Positions 34,531 to 45,926 of a stretch of DNA of 64,000 nucleotides are shown piece by piece. Each line of letters starts with the position of its first letter. Position 1 is the first letter of the stretch. Both the position numbers and the translations under genes were made by a program. This DNA comes from Bidens hawaiensis (taxonomy: Eukaryota > Streptophyta > Magnoliopsida > Asterales > Asteraceae), in assembly GCA_021521415.1 (NCBI GenBank), contig JAIQDT010003848.1, forward strand, positions 186,001 through 250,000, in the 5' to 3' direction. The notes under the pieces were generated by a model, which worked only from the letters and a program-made list of their open reading frames with translations, searched no databases and had not been told where the DNA came from.

Positions 34531-37075
34531 TTGGCATAATTTGATTTCTTTGGATGGATTGTTATTAAAGTTGTTGGGTTCGGAGTGGTTGTACACGAAT
34601 GGGTTGGGGTTGTCGGTTCACCTGGCTTCAATTGGTTCTACAATTAGGGCATTACGTCCATCTTTACCACACCTGTGGCCTACTATCACTCGACATTCTT
34701 CTTCCTGCCGATAACCATATATTCCACATTTAGGGAAGGACCCTTCATGCGGTTCATGTTTTCACACCAGAACTAGTCTTAGTATAATTCTGGGTTGTAG
34801 GACATACCTACTTATTCACAAGTCTATCTTGCACTATACCTTTATCATTTCTCTTCTTTAACACTCGACGTCTCACCTAACGTCCTTCCATTCCGCTTCC
34901 CATAGAGTCAAATATATCAATGTTGGCTTGTGACACAATCCTTCCAAAGGTTGTATATTTTACAGGATTGACTATACTCCTTATCGATGGAGTTAGTCCC
35001 CAATATAGCGCTCACTTCGCTTAGTTTCAGAAGTAATTAGCCATGTTACCAGACATGACAATTCCTTCAAACTATTAGCGTGTTCTAAGTGATCAGCACA
35101 CAACATTTCTATCTTCCATAGCTCAGTTCCCAATCTCTGAACTTAATTACTCGAATAAAAGTGCTCTAGCACAAGAATTTTAAATTCCGACCATGTCCTC
35201 TGAGTAATAATTTTCTAACTATAATTTTGTACCATCGTGTTCCATCACGATACAACATAATCTACCAACATATCTGTAGCATATTTCACTACACAATGTT
35301 CTAGACTCTTACCAATATCCTTAACCATTTCGATCTTTTCTATCCACTTGCTAATCTATTCCTCCCTTTACCATCAGTAAGCGATTAATAATTTCCTTAA
35401 CACAACCAACAAACATATCCTTCATACCGGATCTAATTCATTACGACTACTATTCATGTTTAGTTTATAACTAATACTTGTAGTCATAATAGCATTCGGT
35501 GGGACATTATCACTCTTAGTAATACCACTAAGAATTGAAATATTCATATTCATGTGATTGCTCGATCTATAATTCTGCGATCACATTTGCATCAACATTA
35601 GCAGTGATCTGTGATACGACATTCGGTATCATCATCTGCTATCTTTGATCAATTCATTGAATCATATCAATCTCCATCATTGGAGTTACTCTTTTTTTTT
35701 ATGTCATTCTGCCGTACTCATCCTGTACGCAGTAATCAATACTAACCTCACCGTATAACTCGTTACCAGTTCAATCATAACAGCAGATACACATACACAC
35801 CAAATATTATCATACATATTACACATACCAGTATCTAGTATATATGTCCCACAAATATAATAACGTATGGACTTAACCTGACGTCGGTTAACGTTTAAAT
35901 ATGTTTCATAACCCTTGTCACCAACTGACATATAGATCTTTCTCAACTAAGATTAATGTCTAATATGCCTGATTTCAATATCCTTCTGCATGTCAGCATA
36001 ACCGATACATGCTCACCGTGAGCACCAAACGATTATGTACCACGGAGTTATAATATCCGTGTCCATTTGTATATCCGGCATACACGGTATACCACCTACG
36101 AACGAACAACCAACTATGCTACAATGATTCCAACACCTCTTTGTGTATGGGTAATCATTCTATTCGAGTACACATGGGTATAGGCGTCTAGCGGATGTAA
36201 GGATAATATAGGGAGTTGCAATGTTCAAGGTAATCGCGCAACATGGGTTGCCTTCAAATATTATTAATTACTATTATGGGAAACTCTATCACTTGCTCAG
36301 TCAATGTCCACAGGCGTTCTAGGTTTGCTAAAATCAGTAATTCTCGATCTGGAGGTGGTATGTCTCATATGTTTGAGAGTGAGCAATACATATATATATT
36401 TCTATATATTATTTTTATCTGCTCATTTATTATTCATTTTATTATTATTATTTTATTTTTATTTTAATGGAACAAGAATGGGTTCAGGTACAGGTCCGTC
36501 CGTACGTGAGGGTTGGCGGTTCGGGTGAACATAGGGGGGTTATTAGGATATACGGTACCGGTGTTGGTAGGGTAAGAGATTTATCAATTTTGGTTGGGAG
36601 TGACGGTTACTAGATATTTCTGGTTAATGTCGAACGGGAGATCTAACTTGGTACTATCATAACTATGGCCCGATAAGTCAGACTCATTATCAACCGATGC
36701 TCTAGAAATTTTAGCATCCTCGGTACTTTTATTATTTCATCCCCCGGTTCCTTATCCGGGTCCCATTTCTCAATACATGTACCCACAAGATATGTACATA
36801 TATATATATACACATTAGCACGTATAAATAATACTATATACTTTACACATATGTTGCCATTTTTACCTATTAATGTACCCCGTGACTTCCCCTGAATTCC
36901 CTCGTGCGGACAAGTCTGTTATTATGTTCCGGACCATAATAACTCACTTGTCCATCCAAGTTCATCCAGATCTCGTCACTATAACTTGTTAGTTGATATT
37001 CAGATCCTATAATACTTGAGCTACTGGTTATATTTTATGTATCTTTTAAAGACAACCTAATTCTTTATAACCAAT
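34531..37075 (-). pseudogene. Decayed gag and leader of element B
   Basis: Positionally this is gag and the leader between the primer site and the zinc knuckle, but the reading frame is shattered and I cannot follow a domain. A 36-base (TA/TTA)-rich stretch lies at 36388-36465. 35704-35946 is a short frame without recognisable content. Confidence 0.45.
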
Positions 37076-37088
37076 GGCTCTGATACCA
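37076..37088 (-). promoter_or_regulatory. Primer-binding site of element B
   Basis: The minus strand reads TGGTATCAGAGCC, complementary to the 3' end of initiator tRNA-Met, five bases inside the LTR end at 37094. Confidence 0.85.
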
Positions 37089-37093
37089 AGTTC

Positions 37094-38040
37094 TGTAACA
37101 CCCCGTAACCGCAGCGGAAACGTAAACGGGATGCAACAGACACCTCTGATATCAACCACATTGTTTATAAAGAAAACTGAATACATTAATATACTTCAAA
37201 TTACATTATCTTGTATTTCATTACCGTCTAGGTGATACACACATCATACAATACGATACATAATTCTATTTATTATAATGTATCCTAACATTCCGCACGC
37301 AAATCTTACACACATCAAGCACTTAGCACGTAAGCAATCACTTCATCTTAGTTGTACCTGAAAAGCATGTGAGAAAACGGGTCAACTACGAATAGTTGGT
37401 GAGTTTCACAATGTGAGTAAACCATGATAAATCCATGTCATAATATAATATTATCTGGGGACACTGTTAACCCAGTACTGTACTCATTCCGGGGACAATG
37501 TTAACCCAGAAACACGTCTAGGGACATCTGGGGACACAGTTAACCCAGTAACACTTCCAAAGACATCTGGGGACACAGTTAACCCAGTAACACTTCCAAA
37601 TACATCTGGGGACACTGTTAACCCAGTACTGTACCCATTCCGTACGATTCCCGTACAATCAAATATTTATAAATACACGCAAATCCATGCGTTCAGTATG
37701 TATTTAAACATTTCAATAGTAACATGCTTCCGCCCCGGGAAAATATTTGAAAACAATTCAGAAATAGGGGCTCGTGAAACTCACCTTATCACATGCAAGC
37801 AGGTAACAACAATCATTATCAGTTAACACGTCCAATCTGTAATATGATCCCTACGATCGTTACTATACACTCATTATTAATATAACTTTAACTAAGTTAA
37901 CCGGTACATCTGGGGACACTGTTAACCCAGCACTGTACCCGTTATGGGGGCAAGGTTAACCCAGAAACACTTCTCCGGACTCAGATTGTGATGTCTTTTA
38001 GAGTTCAACAGTCAAATTTTCTAATAGCTTGTTTTCCCCG
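37094..38040 (-). repeat. 5' LTR of element B, truncated to about 950 bases
   Basis: Direct repeat of 28433-29380, with the same GTTAACCCAG minisatellite. Similarity ends sharply at 'ttttccccg' (38040), where a copia gag begins in the same strand. About 2 kb of the LTR are lost. Confidence 0.85.
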
Positions 38041-38702
38041 TAGCTTGTTGTTTGAGGTTTAGAAGAATTTGTTCCACCAGCTACGAAACACACATCACCA
38101 TCCATGTTGAGAGAAACATGACCATCATAAGTTGAGTTAGAGCTCGAGTCTCCCTTTGAGTAGTAAGCAGATGATTCTGACTTCGAACTTGAACTTGAAT
38201 TAACTTTCGCACCATACATTCCCGGATCCTGAACCTGATCAGTTGGTGTCTCTTTTCGAACCATGTTAAGTTCAAAAGTTCGTAGTTTGTTGACTGATGT
38301 TTCCAAGTCATAGTCGGCAAACTCTTTATCTTCTCTCATCAAGATAGTGTACATCTCCCATTTCGGTGGGAGAGCATGAAGAAGTTTTTCTACAATCTCC
38401 TCTTCTTTGTAAGCAATGGAATAATTGCTGAGTTCGGTCATCAGGTGATAATATCTCGTGATGATATCATCAAGTGATTCATTCTTCAAATACTTGAACA
38501 CCGAGAATTGGGTTTTGAGTAGTTTAATCTTGGATGCACGTATCCCCACATTACCTTCAAATCGGTTTTCAAGTGCTTCCCATAACTCTCTAGCGGTTTT
38601 ATACTTCCTGAAGGTGTGAAGAATCTCTTGTGGAAGAGCCATTGTTATCGCAGCATGAGCTTTACTTTCAGCCTCATACATCTTCTTTTCTTCCTCTTCC
38701 AT
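38041..38702 (-). pseudogene. Ty1/copia gag fragment (UBN2-type) running into a foreign LTR
   Basis: The 234-codon minus-strand frame (38702-37998) holds the central gag domain of copia elements: ARELWEALENRFEGN, FKYLKNESLDDIITRYYHLM and LLHALPPKWEMY. The usual N-terminal 60-80 residues are missing, since the start codon lies only ~100 bases from the primer site. The last 13 codons (GENKLLENLTVEL) are not gag but LTR sequence of element B, so the frame crosses the junction. Protease, integrase and RT are absent. Confidence 0.85.
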
Positions 38703-38761
38703 CTTGTTGTATTTCTTAATTTGTTCACGACCCTCATCTTGTTGTATTTCTTAATTTGTTT
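38701..38761. repeat. 26-base direct duplication in the copia leader
   Basis: A unit starting 'atcttgttgtatttcttaat' occurs at 38701 and again at 38736, separated by 'cacgaccctc'. The first copy runs directly into the gag start codon. Confidence 0.7.
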
Positions 38762-38947
38762 ATTGTAACGTGTGTTTGATTGTGTTAACGTGTATCGTCT
38801 TCTACGCTCTGATACCAATTGTAGGTTCCCAGCCGGATCTACACGGAATATCTCGTTCTACGTAGGTGCGGAATCCCTACGTAAGACGATACGAGCGTAG
38901 AAGACGATACACGTTAACACAATCAAACACACGTTACAATAAACAAA
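38755..38947. repeat. Perfect 55-base inverted repeat spanning the primer site
   Basis: Arm 38755-38809 is the exact reverse complement of 38893-38947, with an 83-base loop that holds the primer-binding site and the end of the LTR. A transcript would fold into a long perfect stem. The inner arm lies in the LTR end, the outer arm in the leader. Confidence 0.85.
38806..38817 (-). promoter_or_regulatory. Primer-binding site of the copia fragment
   Basis: The minus strand reads TGGTATCAGAGC, two bases inside the LTR end at 38820, fixing the orientation of the LTR and gag fragment as minus. Confidence 0.85.
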
Positions 38948-39221
38948 GACACGTTGTATTGCAACTGGAAACACGTGATTCACTGATCACCGATTACACA
39001 AACTCTGAACAACTCATAAACTGATTCATCTAATTCAGCCGTATATAACAGACGACAACTTCGCCTAACATGTTTAGGCGAAGTTGTCACTAACTTCGCT
39101 TGTTCCACAAGTTCGCCTATATAAGCGAACTTGTGAGCTAACTTCGCTTAATACAAAATACAAATCCAACTAACTCGATTACAGACACTAGACACTGAAC
39201 TACTGACATCATGTACCAACA
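38820..39221 (-). repeat. 5' LTR of the copia fragment, 402 bases
   Basis: The minus strand starts TGTTGGTACATG at 39221 and ends GGGAACCTACA at 38820 (TG...CA). It contains several AGTTCGC/GCGAAGTT words (39057-39150) that pair as inverted repeats, and a TATA-like 'ctatataag' at 39117. It interrupts the reverse transcriptase of gypsy element A. The partner LTR is missing. Confidence 0.75.
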
Positions 39222-39545
39222 CCTGTATCAATAGTACACTTGAAAACTTAGCATATAGTTTCTCTTTCTTCAACGTCTCCAACACTTATCTAAAGTGTTC
39301 AGCATGGTCGGACTTATTACCTGAATATGTCTGTATTATCGTAAATAAAGGCAATTACAGATTTGTCCAACATCGGATGACATATCCTATTCGTCATAAT
39401 CAAAAATGCTGTTGGAGCATTCGATAGTCCAAACGACATCATGAGAAACTCGTAATATCCATATCGCGTCCGAAATGCTGTCATATGGATGTCTTCCTTC
39501 TTCACTTTCAACTGATGATAGCCTAATCTAAAGTCCATTCACGAG
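39222..39545 (-). pseudogene. Reverse transcriptase fragment of gypsy element A
   Basis: The frame 39538-39317 carries MDFRLGYHQLKVKKEDIHMT, FRTRYGYYEF, SFGLSNAPTAF and DKSVIAFIYDNTD. The catalytic motif, normally FIDDIL, reads FIYDNT, so one Asp is lost. Reading continues toward 39222 as ETLKKEKLYAKFS, where the copia LTR cuts in. RNase H and most of integrase of this element are not found between here and 28430. Confidence 0.8.
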
Positions 39546-39629
39546 AACCAACTAGCACCTTGCAGTTGATCGTACAAATTATCAATCCATAGCAACAGAC
39601 ATCTATTCTTCATCATAAGCTTGTTCAAC

Positions 39630-40010
39630 TCACGCGAATCTATACACATTCTTAAACTTCCGTCTTTCTTCTTCATGAATATCACCAGTACACCTCGCAG
39701 AGAAACTTACGGCATTAAAACACCTTTGTCGAGGATTTCTTGCAGTTGGGTCATTAACTCTTTCATCTTGGACAACGCCAAACAGTAATGTGCTTTCGCG
39801 AAGAGTTGTGCTCCTGGTATTACTTCTATCAAGAATTATACTCCTCTTTCCGGTGGTAACCCGGGAAGGTCTTATGGGAACACTTCTGGATAACGCCAAA
39901 CAGTAATGTGCTTTCGCGAAGAGTTGTGCTCCTGGTATTACTTCTATCAAGAATTATACTCCTCTTTCCGGTGGTAACCCGGGAAGGTCTTATGGGAACA
40001 CTTCTGGATA
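39630..40010 (-). pseudogene. Protease-RT connector of element A with a 118-base tandem duplication
   Basis: 39774-39891 and 39892-40009 are near-identical tandem copies (period 118). Both encode, in shifting frames, the connector before reverse transcriptase (IEVIPGAQLFAKAHYCLA; the usual motif has PGA followed by A-x-x-P-Y-R). Since 118 is not a multiple of three, the duplication itself breaks the frame. Confidence 0.75.
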
Positions 40011-40033
40011 GTCACACACTACGGGATCATCTT

Positions 40034-40294
40034 TCATTTCATCTCGGCCGTACCTTTGACAACATATTCTAGGTAGGCAATGCACCCTCGCATTAATAAA
40101 CCTTCAGCTTTTATCATCAAAATGACGTTAATCCCTGAACTTTCCTTAATACTATAAACCATCACTGTACCGCCATCCAAAGACTTCAACCTTATCAACT
40201 TACTCTTACATGCTATATGAGCCTCAAACTCAAACAACAAATCCATTCCCAAATGACATCGAACTCTCTTAAGGTCAAACAATAAGAGTAACAA
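40034..40294 (-). pseudogene. Aspartic protease tail of element A
   Basis: The frame shows CHLGMDLLFEFEAHIACKS and later LLMRGCIAYLEYVVKG. In gypsy polyproteins the protease domain ends in D-x-I-L-G-M-D-W-L followed by such a stretch (R-K-G-C-x-A-x-L). The Asp-Thr/Ser-Gly active site lies upstream and is not readable. The piece is truncated and altered (Trp lost after GMD). Confidence 0.6.
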
Positions 40295-41491
40295 GGAACT
40301 CGCGTCCCTCTAGTTCTACCTTACAATTCTTAATCATTCTCATACTTTAATGAAACTATCGCAAGTGGTCGCTTCCCTAAAGTCTCAGATACACGACTAC
40401 ATTCTTCTTAGCATATTCCTTTTATATTCGTTACACCATGTAGCCTCATCCTTTCATGCCTTTTTATTAGGATACCTTGACAATCACCCATCATTCTCGA
40501 TCATCTCTGTTTTCTCGTCATTCGCTTCATTACTTACGATCCCAGTAAGTTCTCGTATGGCGTTAACTATTGCAGGCATACTACATGTCTTGACTCATTC
40601 TAGTTGGCTTATCTTCGTTTCTTTCATGTTGCCTCCACTTGGATTTCCTAGTTTGGGCTGCCTTTGATGCTTCAACGAGCATTTTTGGCATTGAAGTGTG
40701 AAACAAGTGAGCAACTCCCTTAGTGTATTCGACTACATGCTCCACATGTGATCCATCTTCATTTACTTTTTTTTCAGTTGGAGTCATATTGTTTCCGTAT
40801 ATCGTTATGTCACACCTTTTTCAAAAGAGGGTCTGGTTGGCATGTGTCCTACCACAGCGTCCAGTATGACCTCCTCATGCTCGTCCATTTGTAGTAGTCG
40901 TCTACCTTATCTCTAAGGAAACACAAATGTTATCACTCTAGGAATTATTTAGCACATGAATCGTAAGGTAAGTAGTTAATGTTAGTGGCCAAGTGTAATT
41001 AACTCTTTACATTACTTTTATGGTTCTACATACTTCCTTTTATGATTTCACTTGTGCTAGTTTCTACTTCCCACACAATCATGTAATTAACTCTTTACAT
41101 TACTCCTATGGTTCTACATACTTCCCTTTATGATTTCACTTGTTCTAGTTTCTACTTCCCCCACAATCATGTAAACATACATGTAACCTCCATTCTTATC
41201 CATAGCACTTAAGCTAGCATACACACATTCTTTTCCTAGCAATTGAGCTAGCATACAAACATTCTTTGTTTGGCAATTAAGCTAACATTATACATTCTTC
41301 AACTTTCATTTAAAATGCATATACATATATTTCTAAATCTTTACATGAACTAAATCATGCAACTTACCATTACCGAGCATGCTTGAGCGACACATGGCTT
41401 TCTTGAACTGACATCTTCTTTCTTTACTTCTTTAAGTCCTATTCTCTATTCGAGTATAAGCATATATGATGCTTATTTCTCTCTAACTTAT
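40295..41491 (-). pseudogene. Decayed gag and leader of element A with tandem repeats
   Basis: No followable gag domain. 40581-40787 is a 68-codon hydrophilic frame without assignment. A tandem duplication with period 98 lies at 40995-41174, and three units of roughly 39 bases ('agctagcatacaaacattct') at 41203-41300. Confidence 0.45.
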
Positions 41492-41503
41492 GCTCTGATA
41501 CCA
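41492..41503 (-). promoter_or_regulatory. Primer-binding site of element A
   Basis: The minus strand reads TGGTATCAGAGC three bases inside the LTR end at 41507, marking the LTR at 41507-43891 as the 5' LTR. Confidence 0.85.
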
Positions 41504-41506
41504 ACT

Positions 41507-43891
41507 TGTAAGGTCTCAGTCCCGATACCTGACTTTAGCATTGGATTCACTCATAAACACAGTTCTAAATATCATAGTGAATTAGAACTTTTAGCGGAAT
41601 ATAAAAACATCAAACATTCATTACAAAATATTAAAATCTTATCTTTAAACTTTCAAATTATCTTAACATAAAACATCATAACTTTCCTTCACTAGATGCC
41701 AGTCAGCTCAGTCCATGCCATGTGTCCCCCTCAAGCTAGCTCCTTCACCCTATTCGCCTGCATGCATACTAAAAGTCAGCTACGCTGAGTGAGTTCTAGT
41801 TAATCAGGCAACATACATTACATTCATATATATATATACACGTATTCGTAGATACATATTACATACTTAACCTGCTTCTTTAATTTATACCTACTTACAT
41901 TCAAACTTCTATAATTTCATACTTGAATTCTTTACATTCATACTTTATACTTTCATACTTACATTCTTTCATACTTTTGTTCTTCCATACCTTCATACTT
42001 TCTTGTTTAAATACTTACTAATACTTACATAACTATCTCAACGTTAAAAAGAGCATTTTTCCCTACTTCCTCGAGTATTATTAGGGACCGGTTCCCTCCT
42101 ACCTAGGATATTATTAGGGTCTGGTTCCTCATGCCTCGGATATTATTAGGGTCCGGTTCCCTCATGCCTCGGATATTATAAGGGTTCGGTTCTCACATTC
42201 CTCGGATATTATTAGGGTCTGGTTCCTTCATGCCTCGGACATTATTAGGGTCGGTTCCCTCATGCCTTAGATATTGTTAGGGTCTGGTTCCTTCATGCCT
42301 CGGATATTATTAGGGTCTGGATCCCTTATGCATCAGTTAACCATACAACCACACAATAGATATATATTTATATACGTTTAATTGTATACTTCTATTTCTT
42401 TCTATATTCATTCATTATATCAATATAATTCATATATCACTCCTTAAACATTCATATAGCATACACTTACTGCTTAAGATAAGTGTATTAACTAACTACA
42501 TAGAAGTATGCACACAGCCCTGAAAAACATAACAAGGAAAGGGGCTAGAAACTCACATTGTCTTGTGCTTCTCAGAGTTAATAGTAATACCATTCCTTAG
42601 TTGTGCACGGCTAACTTTTTAATAATTATGAGTATCAATTAACTACCTCTAACTATATCATCAAATCGAATCATCATCTAATCGAATCACCATTCTAATC
42701 GAATAACAATTCTAATCGAATGACAGTTCTAATCAAATGACAGTTGTAATTGAATGACAGTTCTAATCGAATGACACTTCTAATCGAATGACAGTTCTAA
42801 TCGAATGACCATTTTAATCGAATGCCATTTCTAATCGAATTACCATTCGATTCGATTACTTTGTCAATCCGATTCGATTACTTTTCAATCCGATTCGATT
42901 ACGATTCAATTCGATTCGAATATGATTATTTGTATATTTTCTTCCAAATCACATATTGTCATCCCGTTATGCCCGTTTTAATAATACAACGTGTTATGAG
43001 CCATATCAAGTACGTTTTCGTACTTGAACTTGGTCCAAACGTCACCTGTATTACCCGTTTCATTTCAAGAAACTTCTTTACGTTCAAGCTTACACTTTTC
43101 TCACATAATAAGGTCCGATTTACTATCCTATCAAGTTTCATTCAAAACCGACTTCGTTTACCCGTCCTTTGCACGAACCGAACACTACTCGTTTTACCCG
43201 AAACGAAACAACTAACCCGTTTACTCACAAGTTCATTACTTTATAAATAATTGTGGCCCGTTCTATAAGCCTACCAATTTTTCATGTAAATCCATACACG
43301 AAAAGTAAACATTTTTAACAAAAACGTACCTTTGATGTTTATGTTCGAAATCACTAGAATAGACCAAAACCATATCACACGAACTCGGATTTGAGTGATT
43401 CAAGCAGCCACAGAACCGTCTCGCCCCGATCTACAAACAAGTAATCTCTCCGTCACTAGAAACCGCCGTTACAGTCGCCAGAAAACCCAAACAGTTTCCG
43501 GAAAACTCCATTTTTGTTGTTACGGTTTCCTTGATAAAAACCAGACTTCCCTACTTCTGATCGAAGAACTGATTGGTTGAAATCTTCATTTTTATTCTAG
43601 GAACACTCTGTAAACATTTGAGACCGATCCGACGGCTAGATCTACGGAAATCATTGGATCTTCATTGGTTATTCTCTCAAAAACGGGAATTTTGTTAAGG
43701 TAGGAGTTTGGAGGCTAGGATGGTTATAATGTGATGGTGGATACATTTATAGGAAAAAGGTAGGGTTTCATGTTTAACTTTTCATCTAATGATATTTATT
43801 CTCCTCCTACTTTAAATAATTACATTTATCTTTTATAATTTAATTAAACCCAAATCATTTAAAATATCAAACCAAATTTGGGGATGTTACA
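41507..43891 (-). repeat. 5' LTR of gypsy element A, about 2.4 kb, with two minisatellites
   Basis: The minus strand starts TGTAACATCCCC at 43891 and ends GACCTTACA at 41507. 42072-42335 is an array of about eight 33-base units ('ggatattattagggtctggt' plus 'tccctcatgcctc'). 42660-42850 is an array of about ten 19-base units ('ttctaatcgaatgacag'), running into 'gattcgattac' repeats to 42920. No gene is visible; a 142-codon frame at 42822-43250 starts inside the repeat and looks random. Its start is repeated at 27817-27939. Confidence 0.8.
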
Positions 43892-44343
43892 AGAGAATCC
43901 AAGGCAAGTATGCATCGGGCGAGATGGGATAACTATTATATGCTAAAAATGATAATCAAGTAAGATAGGACACCAATAATGACCGGAAAAATTATGCTAG
44001 AGGGCGTGGCTCCTCGGGTTATGACCAACGGGCCCGTGGAAGAGGCCATGGTAGAGGTTCGAGTAAAGGACGGAGTCGGGTTAATCATAATTTTGATTAC
44101 CGAACAAAGTGTAACCAACTGAACACGAATAACTAAGGCAGATTTGGCAATCAAGCTAGTAAGCATATTAATCAAAATAATCAAAGTGAGTGTAGAGATA
44201 AAAGCGGTGTTCGGTGTTATAATTGCAATGTTTTGGGACACTTTGAGTGGGAATGTCCGAGACCACCGTCTCAAGAAGCGAATCTAAACCAAGTAGAGTC
44301 TAATCTGCTAACACTTATGATGGCCTCAGTTGAAGTTGATTAA
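43892..44343 (+). pseudogene. Copia gag C-terminus with intact zinc knuckle
   Basis: Plus-strand codons encode an Arg/Gly-rich tract (RGRGHGRGSSKG) and then CYNCNVLGHFEWECPRP, a complete C-x2-C-x4-H-x4-C knuckle that would bind the genomic RNA. An in-frame stop (TAA near 44134) precedes the knuckle and a normal-looking TAA ends the frame at 44341-44343. Confidence 0.8.
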
Positions 44344-44352
44344 GAACATGAT

Positions 44353-44757
44353 ATGTTAAATAAAGAAAAGGTTCATCAAATCTGTTACGCAAATGACTTG
44401 GTAAGCGATTCAATTTGGTATTTAGATAATGTGGCATCTAATCACATGACCAGACGTGAAGCCTATTTTGCCCAAATTGTTTATCGAGTGAGTGGTTTAG
44501 TGAAATTTGGAAATGAGTCCAAAGTAAATATTAAAGAGAGATGTTCCATTAGTTTTTATTGCAAGAATGGTGAGCATCGGGTTATGAATGACGTTTATTA
44601 CATACCTGACTTATGTAGCAACATATTGATCATCGACCAATTTACCGAAGAAGGGTGTAAGGTTTGGATAGCAAATGAAAACTTGGGGCTATACGAGGTA
44701 GGAGATCACTTTCTAATGAGAGTCCCGAGAAGTCCAAATAGTCATTATATGATCTAG
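44353..44757 (+). pseudogene. Copia aspartic protease
   Basis: The 134-codon frame contains WYLDNVASNHMT. Copia proteases have D-(N/S)-G-A-S at this point; Gly is replaced by Val, which should disturb the active-site loop. The rest is typical: DVYYIPDLCSNIL and GLYEV. The protease would release gag and pol proteins in the particle. In copia the frame should run on into integrase, but a TAG follows at 44755-44757. Confidence 0.8.
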
Positions 44758-45103
44758 CTCAGAATTGGAACCCATGTATGTCTTTTAGCTTCAATAAAAG
44801 ACAAGGATGGCTATTGCATGCTAGACTTGGTCATGTTAATTTTAAAACATTAACTAATATGAAGTCTTAATAACATGGTACGTAGTAATATCCAAACTTT
44901 TCATGGTAAGCATGTTTGCAATGCATGTATGCTAGGCAAACATAGTAGAAACCCGTTTCCTAAAACCACCATGTTCCGTGCCACGAGACCATTCGAGTTG
45001 GTCACACCGATTTATGTGGGCCAATCTCACTACCTACATTAGGAGGAAACCGGTATTTTATGATTCTTGTAGATGCTCATGTGAGGCACATATGGGTTTA
45101 TAC
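44758..45103 (+). pseudogene. Copia integrase, N-terminal zinc domain and start of the core
   Basis: Codons read WLLHARLGHVNF (zinc-binding H of the H-H-C-C domain), then CNACMLGK-like words, then HTDLCGPISLPTLGG with the first catalytic Asp and YFMILVDAH. Two stops (near 44869) and frameshifts are present. Coding is interrupted after GGGTTTATAC at 45103 and resumes in frame at 45927 once the insertion and one target copy are set aside. Confidence 0.8.
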
Positions 45104-45917
45104 CCATATTTTCATACCCGGACAGGACGTCGACCCGTACGTTTTACCGAGTCACAGGTCTGACTGACTCGGAAGGTCAGACCGGTCATTTACCCGGATG
45201 ATATCATAATATATATATATATATATATATATAACATACATTATAATTTTCAAAATTTAAAAACATACATCACAATATTATTTGTAGACATTGATTTGTA
45301 ATTTTTTGAAGTAGACATGTTTATCCAAGTTTTGTTACAAAAGAATAAAACTTAAGAAAACAAGAAAATAAAACTACACATATTAGAACAAGTTTATGGT
45401 TAACTTTTATAAACATGTAACTTTCAGGGTAAAAAATATCATTTAATCAAATAAAGAAAAAAGTTAGTAACCTAATATTGTTCACGTACAGATCTTACAC
45501 CCCTCATTTCCTTATCTTCTCATCTCATCAATTCAAACCCTAAATACTCCATTGCAGCCGCCTCCTCAATTGGTAGAACCATGAAATTTTTTCAAACGTC
45601 TTTGCCAGATCTTCATCACAATTAACTTTCTAAATCTAAAATTGTAGAATCGCAGAAATTGCTTTGAATCCAGTAAGAAATAACGTGGATTAGGTCCGGC
45701 TTGAACCGACCAGCGATGGAGATAGATGGCAACGGAGGTGGAGATACAAAGCAAAAGAATTTTTCTGGTCCACCCAGCAGTTCACCAGGTCCAGTCCAAC
45801 CGGCTCCCATCAAACCCTGTCGGTTGATTAGAAAACGGCCTAAATACCGTGACCCAGACCGATATTTGTAGTGGGTCCCGGTCCAAACGTCCGGCGCGGT
45901 CCAGGTTTGAAAACTTT
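45104..45917. mobile_element. 814-base non-autonomous DNA transposon with 9-bp target duplication
   Basis: Flanked by perfect 9-bp repeats GGTTTATAC at 45095-45103 and 45918-45926. The ends are related as imperfect inverted repeats: CCATATTTTCATACCCGGAC from the left, and AAAGTTTTCAAACCTGGAC from the right after complementing, with GGACGT and GACC shared further in. Nine-base duplications and long imperfect ends fit a Mutator-like (MULE) element. Inside are a (TA)n tract (45209-45232), an AT-rich half and a GC-rich half (45660-45900) that may be captured sequence. The 117-codon minus frame at 45622-45975 crosses the right end and is not a gene. Confidence 0.75.
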
Positions 45918-45926
45918 GGTTTATAC

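Noticed and set aside
42072..42335. Regular ~33-base array as a possible CRISPR
   Set aside because: Units are contiguous without unique spacers and lie in a plant retrotransposon LTR.
42822..43250. Plus-strand open frame of 142 codons
   Set aside because: Starts within the 'gattcgatta' repeat of an LTR; repetitive FDY-type residues derive from the repeat.
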